Shown one piece after another: positions 1-12,900 of a DNA stretch of 64,000 nt; position 1 is the stretch's first letter; every line of letters starts with the position of its first letter. The translations under genes were made by a program, and so were the position numbers. This DNA is from Pocillopora verrucosa (lineage: Eukaryota > Cnidaria > Anthozoa > Scleractinia > Pocilloporidae). The DNA lies in NCBI RefSeq assembly GCF_036669915.1, contig NC_089314.1, positions 29,123,592 to 29,187,591 of the forward strand. Direction: 5' to 3'. The notes beneath the pieces were generated by a model. The model was not told the origin of the DNA, made no database searches, and saw only the letters and a list, made by a program, of their open reading frames with translations.

Positions 1-2879
1 ATTCTTCTAGGGACACAACTTTGGAATTAATGCACACTTTTAGGCATGATTCAATCTCCCTTTTTCATGTGCGCCTATTGAACGGGAAATCCCCTTCTGC
101 GTTGATAGGAAATGGCTTCGGAAAACTACTTTCGCCACCTAAATGTGTTATAAAGAACGTACTTTCGCCGCGTGATTGTGTTATGGAGAAAGTACCCTTT
201 CTGTGTTCGTGTCAAGCTGCTGAATATTCTAAGTTACCCCCTCATCGTTCATTGTACCATGATCATATGAGTGGCTTTTGTCAAAACAAACTTTTGACCT
301 CACACATTCCAGGTTAGACAAACTAGACAAACAGGCGTTTTGCTTACTTTAAGAACTGTATTAGTGGGATTTTACATCACTTAACGAGCGCCGCATAGTC
401 TCAAATTTTGAAATACTTTTGGTGACTGTTTCCTGTGTTCTTGAGCCTAAGTGATAGGCAGAACTTCATCCGATGTTTCATTGGCTTATTGAGGCTTAAA
501 TCTTTCCAACTGAAATCTCTGCTTCACGCAAACGGTAGGCGTTCAGTTTTCAACACATTGGAGTTTGAGAATCTCGTAAAGATTTGGGCCTTTCATTAGC
601 CATTCTCAATCAGGGTACCGTGCTTTTCCTTCTTGTTCTGGTACAAGAAGACGAGTGTTGGCTTGGAAGGATAGAAAAACAAAGCAGAGGCAGTGATAAA
701 CTGTGAAATAACAAGGATTACTAATTAAAGAAAGGGTTAAAACGGATTGCCAAAAAAAATTAGGCTAACGAATTTAATTTAACGGTAATTTAGATGGCAG
801 ATCGAGTTATTGGCGTGATATACTTCATAACAGAAAACTATACCAGTAATCTTGAGCTGCTTGACATAGAGGCGGGCTGGGGGTGTAACCTTCGGGAGAC
901 AATAGAAAGGCGGCTGCGAATACAAGGATAATCAAATCGTGCTCGACGTCGTGCGCGTGGTGGAAAATGCATAGAGAGTAGGAGGCACTTTGTGACAAAG
1001 CGTAAGTTACTAATTGATCATTGAATGAGTGGTACAAGGATTGGTATGTCTATTCTCTTGATATCAGTTCTTAGAGCTTGTAGTCAATGTCTTTTTGAGA
1101 TGTGTGTCCTGTGGATACAGAGCTTGTCAGATGAGTTTCACATGTCGTATTGTTGTCGCACGTGAGATTAATAACTTGTGTAACCATACTGGAACTGTTT
1201 ACCACCTGTTCCAAGATATTCGTAGAATGTTTCACAATCTTTAACAAGATATCTTGATATTCTCTTACAACCACTTCTGATTGAAACACAAGTGTCTTAT
1301 AAACGTCCGAACATGGAGGAATGTATTGTAATTTATTGAGAACAAGTGATGAATCAAGTGATGAATCAAGTGATGTCGTAGCACAAGAAAGTCCCGACGT
1401 TTTCAGAGTCGTTCAATGTAGATTAACATGGAGCAGTCAAACGTTTCAGTGTGTGATTGCGAACACAGTAAAAATAAACAATTAGAGGAAGCTGATGAAA
1501 ACAAGAGATATCACCCAATTCTCTCGAACAAGTTAAATTGCTTGGCTAACTTCTTTCAAGCACTATACCAAAATATTTTCAATCTAAAGGGCAATACAAA
1601 ATATTCTGTGCAGTTCTATTCGAAGAAAACAAAATAAGCCGAGAAGGAACAAGGATTCCCAAGGATGAAGAAGAGGAAACACTAAAAGCAAGTGACGAAC
1701 TTCAGGGAAAAACAAGGGCATATGTAATAGTAGTACCCCCTCTTCATAACCAAAACTTAATCAATAGACCTTTTGACGCTGGCGCGTCTTTTTCAGTCGT
1801 AAATTAGACTTATCCGGACCCAATAGTATTTCAACTATCCTTCTCGATTGTAGCGTTTCATGTTTCGAATGCTTAGGGGCCAGTAGCTCGAATCCGCTCT
1901 AGCAATGTCACAATTGTGGTATCCTCGACAACTTGTAGAACACAGTCTAGACAAAAGAATGTAACAAGGTCAACAAGAACACATTTGAAGCGTCAAACTG
2001 GTGTCTAAGTATCCTCGGCACTAATTAACTGGACTCGCCAATACCAATATTTGAATGAACTTTTCAATGTTTCACAATGATTTAAAGTTACCACTGGTGA
2101 AGAGCCAGTCGCCTCAAAATATCCGGCAACGTCAGAGAAGTGGTCTTACCGACGACGTGTAAAATGCGGTATCGACAAAATTTTGTAATCACGTTGGCTA
2201 GAACACGTTCGAGGCGTCAAAATGGTGTCGGAGTATAACAGGGATGTTTCCCCAAGGATATGACGTCAATTAATGCAAGAACTTGATAGTGGATGATCTT
2301 ACAAAGGGTGGCTTCTGTCATCGAGCATTTGTCATCTCAAAAGGCAGTCTATCCCTTAAAGTTTCCTATGTTTTCTCAGATGATTCTATTGAGACATTTC
2401 ATAATCGTTAGAAAGTAAAATATTGCGTCTCAATCCAAAACGATTTCTGTACAGATACACACACTATGTATTTATTGCTGCAGTTTATCGCCATTTCGAA
2501 ATGAGTGCATTAGATACCAGTTGTTTATCCTCTGGAAAGGGCGCTCACCCATTTGTTTTCTTTATTTATCAATAGCTGGTGTTAATTTTCAAACTTGAGT
2601 GGTACTTTTCACTTTAAAAACACTCTTCTGAAGTTTCTTTATCCGTCTTACGACAAAGATATTTCTTTTAGTTATGGTATACATTACATATGCCTTGAAA
2701 TGTTCACTCACGCTGGGGGTGCGAAGCGACTTCTAAGGAAATCGGATGTTATTTAATATCAATTATCACTCATTTGTGTACTACAGGGGTCAACGTTCAA
2801 CGAACATAAATACCGTGCAAATCCTCAAATCTATCAGTTGCGTATTGGGCTACCTACTGCGAACAACGAAAAGAAGAAA
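1..2879. other. Gene-free 5' flank of the carotenoid oxygenase gene
   Basis: I see no gene in this AT-rich stretch. The open frames are short, often lack an ATG start, and resemble nothing I recognise. A short direct repeat lies at about 1343-1376, where the 12-bp unit CAAGTGATGAAT recurs about 2.7 times. The promoter and any 5' UTR exon of the downstream oxygenase should lie here, but no TATA box or initiator could be assigned. Confidence 0.5.
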
Positions 2880-5800
2880 ATGGAAGAACTCTACCAAACA
2901 GTCAGAGAGCAGATCAAACCAGTTGAAGCCGAGATCCGCGGTGTGATTCCTCCTTGGCTGAACGGGTCCTTGTTACGAAATGGCCCCGCTATGTACGAAG
3001 TCGGACCCGAAGCCTACAAGCACTGGTTCGATGGCTTAGGAATGATTCAGAATTTCAAGGTAGAAAATGGCAAAGTGACTTACTGCAGTCGCTACTTACG
3101 AAGCCAAGCATTTGTCCGTGCCGAAGCTCGTCGTGGCATCGCTTATGCTGAGTTTGGAACACCATTACCACCCGATCCATGCAAGAATATCTTCGCACGG
3201 TTTTTCTCTTACTTCGTGCCGCCCGAACGCACGGACAACTGCTCCATTAACGTCGTCACAATGAACGGCCAAACATACGCAAGCAGTGACTCACCATTCC
3301 TAATCGGGTTTGATCCAAGCAGCTTGCAAGCGTTGTCGGAGTACAACATTAGGAGCGATTTCCCAGGTATTTCTAACTCATTTTAAATCATAATTTTAAG
3401 GGAACCGCTTATTTTAGAAGAAAAAGGAAGAGAGCCAAAACAAATCAGAATATAACTTTGTTTGGCATTCCTGGAGGAATATAATCCCATGCAGGGAATA
3501 GATATTTTCGTCCCACACTAATTATATTTCGGACAGTTCCAGAAACTCACAAAAAACCAAAACAAGGAAATTAACACGATTACGCGTTCCTTGCTCCCGC
3601 CCATGACAGCTGTTGGGTGCTGAACTCAGACTGTCACCGCCCAGTGAGATGTTCGCTGGGGTGCGAATCGCGCGCTGAACTTGACAAGATCTTTTGTTTT
3701 AGTTTTTGCTGTTTATGTTCGCACTTGAAACTTACTGCATCGGGCGGAAGGCCTTCCAAGCAGCTAAAGAGACACCTCTGTCGATATCCTAAAGGTGTAT
3801 TTTTAAATCCGATTACAAAAAACAAAGGAAAACCGTAGTGTGAATTTGTGGAGATTCGCACGAAATATGTGTCTGAGAAAACGTTACCGCATCCAATAAC
3901 AGGACATTCAACAGAGAAAAAAATCGCGTATATTTTTACCACCTTGAGGGAGAATCGGTAAACTTTTGCTATGTAAAACAGGAAAGTTTAAAAAATCGTC
4001 GTCCTGTTTTCTAAAAAAAGTCGTCGAATTTAGGATAAAGTAAGCTAAAAGATGTGGCTTTGTCGAGGGTCTTTTGAGCTCAAGAGAGGTTTTTACAAGT
4101 GAACGGTCGTGAGGATAAGGAAAAATATTATTCAATTGTAGCATGTTGAAAATAGGACTTTTCATTTTGACTAAGGATAATAGAGCGAGATAGTTTCTTA
4201 GAGATGAATATAAAAAGCAAAATTGACCTTACGTTTCTGAAAAAATGGTTATGTAAAAAAAAAAATGGTTATGTAAGAACACACACCGAGAGAAAGTACT
4301 CATTTTATTGATGAGTCATGGTTTCGTTCACGATTTCATCATTTGTAAACTGAGTACATTTTGTTCTCAGACACACTTATTATGTAGCTTGCTATGATTG
4401 GATGGGGAGCAAAGATAGCAGATTCATGACAAAGTTGAAATACCTTTTCTTTAATATCCAGCGTTTGTTTGGAAAAGAGATAACAAGAACCTTCAGCTTG
4501 GAATGCTGAAAACGTGAACGTTTTCGGAAAAGTATCTCAAGAAGTGACGTTGAAGAGCACGATAGCCGAACTTTAGACCAGCGAGGTCAAGATTCTTTTT
4601 ACGTAAAAACATATTTGCTGGTCATTTTATCAGTTACAGAAATCACAAGATGAACTCGTGCGTTTTCCATGACAAACCTTGTGCACTGCAAATCGCCGGA
4701 AGAAAAATACAATGATCTGATATGATACTATTGGAATTTCACAAGGCAAAACAGGAAAAACTAGAATTCTTCTTTCTCTCTGATACATCAGACAGCACCA
4801 CTTTCCTGATAAAAATAAGCCAAAGAGGATTTTATGAACTCAGCTCAACAAAAGTCTCTTGATCAAGATGATAGCCTCATATAATACTGCTTGCATTGAG
4901 GTTTTCCATAATCCTTTTTTTTTTTTTTTTACTCTGTGGGCGTTTAAGACCGAATGAATGAATTGAATGTAACGAATTGAAAAATATTTTTCGGTCTAGT
5001 CCGGTTTATGAGGGAGCTCCTTTAAAAAATTAATTACCTGGCAAAAGTTAGAGACAATTTTTTTTATGCGGACCGAGAACCAAAATTTACATAAAAATTG
5101 TTCTTAACATGTGGTCTTAATCTGAGCATGATGACTTATTTTTATAAACGAAAAGTCTGTCAAACTGCTTTATATTTCAACCGTCTGATCTGCAGTTTAA
5201 GTCGAGCAGATATAGCTTTTACGCAAAAGAAGAGATTATTACTGTTCTAATTTCTGCGAGTGAAAAAACCTCTGCTCGAAAGCTTTAATGAATGACTCGC
5301 TTTTTTCACTTCCGTATTAAAAAAAACGCATTTCCGTTCAACAGACAGCTAGGCTACGAGCCTCAGTAAGTGAAGTAAAACACTGAATTTAGAAGACTTT
5401 CCAAACAACAGACTGAACACTGTGAGGTATAATTAACGAGAAGGAAGATTATTTATTTGTTATCGCTTTTGACAACAGAAACCGGAAGGAAACCAAAATT
5501 TCGAGAGATTGCTTTCAATAGCATCATTTAATCTTCCTAATAACAGAGCTTAGCTTCACGTGTGGCCAAATAGTTGACTGCTCAGAAAAGCTTGTTTGTT
5601 TGATTCTTTGTCTCAGCTTTTGAGCCTGTCCGTCAACGTTTGGCTGAAATTTATAATGAGCGGTTGACAGCTTTTTCACATACAATTGCGTGCAACAATC
5701 GTAGAGGACTTTCTGTTTTAAAAACAGTTTGTTTGGTTTGCTGAAAGGCATGTCAGTTTATATCATTCGCGTCTCAGATATCATTTACATTATTGTAGCT

Positions 5801-8800
5801 CGCTGAGAAAATCTTCCGAAGTCCCTCTACATATTGATCAGCAAGCAGTTTTAGAAATTTTAGGTGTAATACAAGAGTTTTAGGAACTTTTTATGCAGTT
5901 TTTATGCAGGTTCGGACTCGCTAGAATTGTGCTTTGATTGACGTCACGCAAACATCAATTCAGTTTTTCCCTCTGAGTTCCTCACTTCTCTTGAGATGAG
6001 AATGCACGTCACAAAGATTAAAGGTGTTCTTAGTTTTATGAAATGCGTTTCCTGTCATTTATAAGTGAATGCATCTCATGCTTTCGTCTCAGCTTCCCAT
6101 CAGACATACGAGGTCGTATAAAAATGACTAGGCTTCGCGTAAATGTACACCTGTTAGTTACATTTGTATGTGAGTGCGCGTTAAACGGTCTTTGAATGGT
6201 CGTCGCGAATCTTTGGAGTCTCAAACGGAAACTAAATAATCAGAATTTTTTCATCAACCTGTTAAACGATCTCCGTGAATAAATTGACTCAAACCACATG
6301 TCATAATCCGCGGAAAAGTTGATTGATGCCAAGCCCTTACTTTCTATATATTTATTATAAAGGGAGTTAAATCCCAGAATACTGGGGTACTTCCCATGAA
6401 TTATACGAAATTTCGTGACAATCTTTCACGTGCACGCGAACTTTTGACTTAGTCATGTTTAAAAAAAGACACAATTCTTGGCAAAGTCTTCGTTTCATGC
6501 TAGCGATGTACCTAATGATCAATCTTGGCACAAGTGATAATCACTTGTTATCGGAAACGTTTTTTTTTTTTTGGCAAATTGTTCTCTTTTAACAGCAGGA
6601 AATTCCTACTTCATACACACGATTGTTTTATTTTATCTCTGACCCTTTTTACTTTAATACTCGTCATCAAAATATTTCCAGCACACCTTTGTGTAAAATA
6701 AACATTTCTCTGTCATGTTGAGAGGGCGCAATTTTTTTTTTCTGTGTAATAATTTCAGCTCCAAAGTAATTGGTTCATCAAAATAAAATGGGAAGGAACA
6801 ATTGATTTCTCCAGGGGTTCATCTTAAAATGCAAGATGTGAATTGCAATTGTTTCGTAAGAACAGAGTTCTTCGCTTAGTTTGGAAGTTCACCGAGGCTA
6901 ACTGACTTTTCCACCAAAAGAAACTGACGTTAATTGCTGTAACCATAAAACAGTCGATTTTCCTTCCTCTTCGTTGTCTTCCCAGTTCTATTTTTCTTTT
7001 TAATTATTGTCATATATTTAACGATCTCTAAATCACCCTGCACCCCTGAAAGAGACTTACCATAATTTCGATAGAGTTTGTTAGCATCTAATCACTCGCT
7101 CCAGAAGAAAATTACTGTAGATGCAGTAAGGCAACTCGGACATTATGCGTGCGTTTCGGACGGTCGCCAAAATTTAGCATCTTCGAGGGTAACTGTGAAC
7201 ATGATAATTTTGGCGGTTACGGATTTTCCTTAATCGGCAAACAATAAGCTCCCACAGAAATGAAATATAGCTAGACAAAACGCTGCATGAGTTTATGACC
7301 TTCGGTTCAAAAACAGGGAGATATCGATCCTGCAAAGCACAAAGAGATATCACCATTCCGATAAGTAAAACTGTAGTATCTTGCATCGAATAGTATGGAA
7401 AATCAATGTTTAATCAAAAAAGTTAGATTTTTTTCATCAAACAGTGATTTTCTCTCTCATATAAGAAGAAAACATTTCCTCGAAAGAGGCAAAAACGTTT
7501 TAGACTTTTTAGAATTTCAATCATTCATTTATTGTAATTTTTTTGTGGAATGTCTTGCGTGTCCGAGATACGTAAAAGCTCTCATGTTTCCATTATTGTA
7601 ATTAAGTTGTTTTGATATTCCCCCTTAGTGCAAATCTGATCAGATCACAGTTTCAATGATAAATCTTTTGTCTGCATTCCCAGGTTGCCTCAGCACGCAT
7701 GGTAAACATATAAAAGAGACATATTTCGGAAATGGCCTCTTTTAAAACAATAAGTCCCGCAGATAAAACTATTACTTGCACGCTGGTTTATTTCATTTTG
7801 TTTTCAATTACTCACAGTGTGTGTTCCATTGTAGGTTGTTGACTTTGGATGAAATGAGCTTTCGTTAATAGTTTTATCTGACCTGATTAAACACGAACGG
7901 AACTTCCACTGATCGATTAAGACGATTTTGTTCACAGCAAAACTACTTTCTTTAACAGTTTGATTTTCTTCTCGTTTCTTCCATGCACTCAACATTTAAG
8001 ATGTAGCTTTATTATTCATTCGTTTTATTTATTTTTTGAATTTGTGGAGGCAGTTTATTTTAAGTCATTGAATTTGAGCCATATATGTACCCTGAATCAT
8101 TCTTTCACCATACACGGAATAGGGATTTATTTCTTCAAGGCAAAACTTAACAAGATGAAACTGCAAAGGAAAATTTCCTTGATTGCTGATGTATCAGTTT
8201 CTTCCAACTTCACTTGAGAGCGAATGGTATACAATGTACAAAATTGTCTATCACTGTTAGGGTTTAACTGCTTTATGACTGATGAACGTTTTCAAACTTT
8301 ATCATGTAAGATGAAACTTTTCATTGATTTGGCTCACTGACAACTTTCTGCCACAAAACTAGAATTAAAGATTATGTGGTTCTGATGTTCTTTTTTAAGG
8401 AATAGGATAAATATCCTAAAGTGTTCTCTCTATTCTGCAAGTGTGTTCGATGAGTTTTAAGGGGGAATAATAACAAGCACTCGAAATAACCGCAGTTTGC
8501 GGTAAAATTATTACAAGACACAACTTTCTTGTAATTGTCGTGTTTTGGAGATGATTAGCTCCTCTTTCAGTAGTAATACGAGTAAGAAAGCTTAAGCAGA
8601 TCACTGGTTTGGAAAAAGAAAATACGATCGATATCCCGTGTAGTGGTTTAGACGTAAATAAGGGAAACTGGGACAAGCATGTTGGGTCTGACCTTTTCCC
8701 ACCCTTGAGGTGGTTTACATGTATTTACATCTAGTTCACACTGGCGTTTGGTTATGTTTAACACTTTGTTGTTTCTCCCTTTGACTATTTTGGTTTTGTT

Positions 8801-9935
8801 ATACGTTACTCAATTATAACCTGCTGTATGCTATGTTTCACACCTGCGTCATCTTTCAGGTCCCGTGCGAATGTTTTCCATGACACCTCATCCCCACGAG
8901 GACGAAGAAGGAAATGTGTATAACGTTGCTGTTTCTCTGAAAAATGGAACTCGCTACAATATAACACAAATACCACCACGACCCACCACCCCTGGAGACA
9001 CTGCGCCACACCCACTTCAGGGGGTAAATGTTTTGTCCACTTTCACCCCAAAAAATCGGCTCTGCTACTACCACAGTTTTGCCATGACTCCTAACTACTT
9101 CGTGTTTATCGAAAACCCGTTCGTTGTGAATGTGTGGGCACTCCTGACGATGAAGATGAGAGGAAGATCTTTCCACGAGTGCATGAAGTGGGACAACAAG
9201 CAGCCGTCCAGGTTTTATGTCATTGATCGTAAGACAGGTAAAGTAGTGGCTCAGTACAAGACGGAGAACTTCTTCTCGTTCCATCACGTAAACGCCTTCG
9301 AGACAGAAACGGATATCATAATGGACGTTTGCTGTTACCCTGACGCCCGCATTGTATATCAGTACTACCTCCATCACTTGCGCTCTAAGGGGGAACACGA
9401 AGTGAGCAAAGGCTTCCCTGATCCAGCTCTTCGTCGCTATCGCTTACCCATTCCTAAAACTGCCTCATCCAGTTCCTGGCAGAGACTGCCCAGTTACTCA
9501 GACGGTCGAGACTACAAAGTGCTGTACTACGGGGTGGAGTTACCCCAGATTAATTATCGCTTCGCCAACGGCAAGCCTTACCGGTTTATGTATGGAGTTG
9601 GTCCTCACCAACGCGGGGACTTCCTAAACCAGCTCATCAAAGTAGATGTCCTAGGGAAGGAAGCCAAAATTTGGCATGAGCGCCACTGTTTCCCATCTGA
9701 GCCTGTGTTTGTACCAGCGCCCGGAGCTGAATTAGAAGATGAAGGAGTTATTATCTCCTCTGTAGTAGGTGTTCGTGGCAAGAAGTCGTTCCTTCTCGTT
9801 CTGGATGGTCGCACATTCCGCGAAATCGCACGCGCGACCGTACCTTGCCCAATGGCACACTCACTCCATGGCATGTTCAGACCAAGGTCCCCAGCTCTAC
9901 TCGGACAATGCCGGAAAGCCTGGGCCGAAATATAA
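2880..9935 (+). CDS. Carotenoid cleavage dioxygenase (BCO1/BCO2/RPE65 family), two exons
   Basis: Coding exons are 2880-3366 and 8860-9935, joined by a phase-1 intron (CAG|GTATTT ... TTTCAG|GT), giving 520 aa. The family uses non-haem Fe(II) to cleave carotenoids or isomerise retinoids; animal members make retinal or apocarotenoids in cytosol or mitochondria. All four iron-ligand histidine motifs are present: TPHPHED near residue 173, YYHSF near 234, FHHVNAFE near 304 and SLHGMF near 499. Other family hallmarks are LLRNGPAMYEVG and HWFDGLG near the N terminus, TDNCSIN, and EPVFVPAPGAELEDEG near the C terminus. The length matches vertebrate BCO1 (about 547 aa). The start is the ATG at 2880; the frame is open upstream but has only a TTG there. 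No signal peptide is visible. The C-terminal tail after HGMF is short and ends in AWAEI. Whether it is BCO1-, BCO2- or RPE65-like in activity cannot be decided by eye. Confidence 0.9.
3367..8859 (+). other. 5.5-kb intron of the carotenoid oxygenase gene
   Basis: AT-rich intron without a recognisable gene or complete mobile element. It contains homopolymer runs and a small local duplication at about 4243-4277, where ATGGTTATGTAA occurs twice. The short open frames have no detectable family resemblance. Confidence 0.6.
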
Positions 9936-12900
9936 TCTGGGTCACCGAAAAAGGACAAGCTCTGAAGATTTTGGAGTGCCATATGATCGTACACCATCCA
10001 TTTACAGTGTTGTTCAAAACAAAGAACTCACCACACAAATGAAGTCAACAAAAAAATCTTGTTGAGACAGTTCCTCGAACAAAAATGTGATTACTGTGTT
10101 TCAATTTATGGAAAATAGTTCACGACAACATGAAAAAAAAATTTTTTTTCGGCCAAACAACCGGTCAGTTCGATATTAATAGATAACTAAGAACGAGAAT
10201 CATTCTATGTTCTTTCGTTATTTTTTCAAACAAAATTCCTGGTTGAACGAGTTATTCTGAGTGTGTGTGACATCTTTGATTGGTTATTCGCTTTCGTTTC
10301 GTAATGGAACATTGCACTTTTAAGAGGGTTTCTCAGATTTTCATGAGAAAATTAGTGAGGCTCTCTGTTTTCAGTTAGGCCTGGAAGCGTGCATCTTCCT
10401 GCCAATGTCTTTAGTGATACGTTAATAAATCTGTTATAAAAAATTGGGAAAAACAAAATAATATAAAAGGGAAAAAGAGAAAAGAGTTATTTCTTTTCTA
10501 AGCATTATCCAGTGTGTAAGTTTTATTTAAAACGGCGTACGTAACAATGCGCTGTTGAGTATTATTTTAACTATTTCTAAGTTATATAAAGTAGCATTTG
10601 TATACAATCATAGTGACATTATACTTTCTTAGAAAGGAGAAAGATACTGGGAGATAACTAATAATTTTTAAAAAGATATTAATCAAAATTTTTGGAAATC
10701 ATGAACATAGTATTAACTGATCTGGAGAAGTGACTGTTTTTTCACAATAACTGAATTTTTGTAACTAAATTTTGTAAATGTCGAGTTTAATTCCAGCTTG
10801 AACATTTTTGCCTGATAAGGATGTATGTACTTTGAAATGAATAAATGTATTTTCAGTTCAGTGCTTTTTATCCTTTCCAGCCATTTTTTTAGCGTTAATT
10901 ATTGGGTTCTCCACATTATTAGATTCGTACCTTTCTCTTACTTTTGTAAGACCTTCCGCGGCCGAGCGGTCTATATTTGGCCTGGGTACGAGATTACTGC
11001 ATTGCTTGATTCATGTGTCTTCTGTATCATTCGTATATTCATTCCCTCATTCATTCATTACTTTATTCATTTATACATTTATTCAATCAATCACTCAGTG
11101 AGGTATCTCTACCACTACCCTCCCCCCCCCTCCCCCCCTTCCACTATGGACCTCAGGAAGCAAGAAGAAGGAAGAACCTGCTAACGAGGTTGTTATTCAT
11201 TTATATTATTTCTGTACTTCTTTCACTCGTTTTTTCATTTTTTTCTAAAATGGCATTTTTATAGCTTCATGTAATCGACACTTTAACTGTCGCAGAAGGA
11301 GATCAATTCCACCTATCCTATAAATGCGCTTTTTCCTGTAGTGTCAGCTTTGCGATTCAACTCGTCGGTGATCGCGTGACAGGAAAAGCTCTAAATACTG
11401 CGGAGGGATTGGGTCGGGACATCGTGACTACCACATTATTACAAACAGTCTCGACGCGTGCTCTAGAGTCTTCCAATAGATATTGATGTTGGGAATAAAT
11501 TTCATTTCTACATGAAAGTCTAAGCATTTGACATTATTTTGGAGGAGCTTTAAAACCAAAGACACAGATCATTTACTTACGTCGTTCTTCTTCCCCAAAG
11601 TCACGCAATCCACGGAATCACTCGAAAGAAGGTTAGCATGTCTCCTCACAAAAAGTAGTTCTGTTAAATGTATACAAATAATGGTAAATAAATCTTATAT
11701 GCTTCATTATCTATTGCAGCAAAACCTGCACAGAAAAAATTCAACTTAGAGGAATGAAGCTATTGTTTCACGCGCGAACAAATTTGCAAATAGATAACTT
11801 ATTTATGCGTAGCAGCTGCCAACTCGTGCGAGATATATTTCGGGAAATTAAGTGCATAGACCATAGACTTTTATAACACGAAATGCGAACATGAAAAGGT
11901 GTTTTCGTTGGATGATATCGTAGCGTTTTATTTAAAACAACAGTGTGAGGCCAATGTATGGTAAAACTATTTAAATGAATATTTTGGGGTGATATTAAAA
12001 TTTCATATAATTCCCATTTAATCTGCATATAAGTAAAAGGTCAAAGTTCTTTGTGAGTTTTCGTGACAGATTATCTAGACAGCGATCGATTATCTACTGA
12101 AAGGAAAGAAAAAGAGTGCGCTGGCTAGCTCAGAATTAATTTCTAGGCCACAAACCTGTTATTCTACAGTTTGTTCGGTTAAATCTCTCAGCTTAATGGT
12201 AGGCACGGTCTTGCTTACTCGTAATATCAGTTAAGATTTAATCCTTTTATTGTTTCCAGAATCTTTCATTGCTTCTCGCCAAATGTTCTTAACGTTCTTG
12301 CGAAATGACAATTAAACTCTCTTTACTTCTTGCGTGTTAAAACTTGCGAAAGATTTGCATACGATGAGTACGATGCGAGTCAGCTTGACAAGGAAGTGTT
12401 TCCTAAACCTCGTGTTTTGTGTTCGTACTAGTGGTTACAGATCCTTCCGGGTTTTTCATCCATCAAACTTGGCTCCTAACTTACAGACAGAACCGACCTT
12501 TGTGAGAGGTATGTAGCTGCTAAATAAACATGTATCTGACATATTCTCGCCAAAGGCGAAGCCAGATGCTATTCCAAGTTTTAACAACTCCAAGGCAAGG
12601 AAAGTGATTTAAAAAGAGTTAACTGCGCGCTACGGCGTTTTCAGGCAATTGTAAGCCAGATCGTTCAAAGGTTCAGAAATTGGGAATTTTGTTTAAATTG
12701 GCGAAATTTTAAATGATGTCTTAGTAAATGAGATGTCATGGGTCAAAAGATTTACTTAAGAGATGATACTCAGTGGAATTATGTATGTTGTTCGTGTTTC
12801 CTTCTATTTTTGCTTTGGATAATAACGAAAATTTGGAACTGAGTAAAGTGGGTCGACGCTTAAAATCGAACGGTGCTCAAATTTAGCCAATGTTCAACTT

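Noticed and set aside
2838-2879. N-terminal extension of the oxygenase (14 codons)
   Set aside because: It begins with TTG, not ATG. The ATG at 2880 starts the protein at the position expected for the family.
8856-9398. 180-codon open frame on the minus strand
   Set aside because: Antisense to exon 2 of the carotenoid oxygenase, whose frame has all the family motifs. A shadow ORF.
10825-11264. Overlapping plus-strand ORFs rich in F, S, P and H
   Set aside because: They run through poly-C and ATTCATT low-complexity sequence, which produces such frames without coding.
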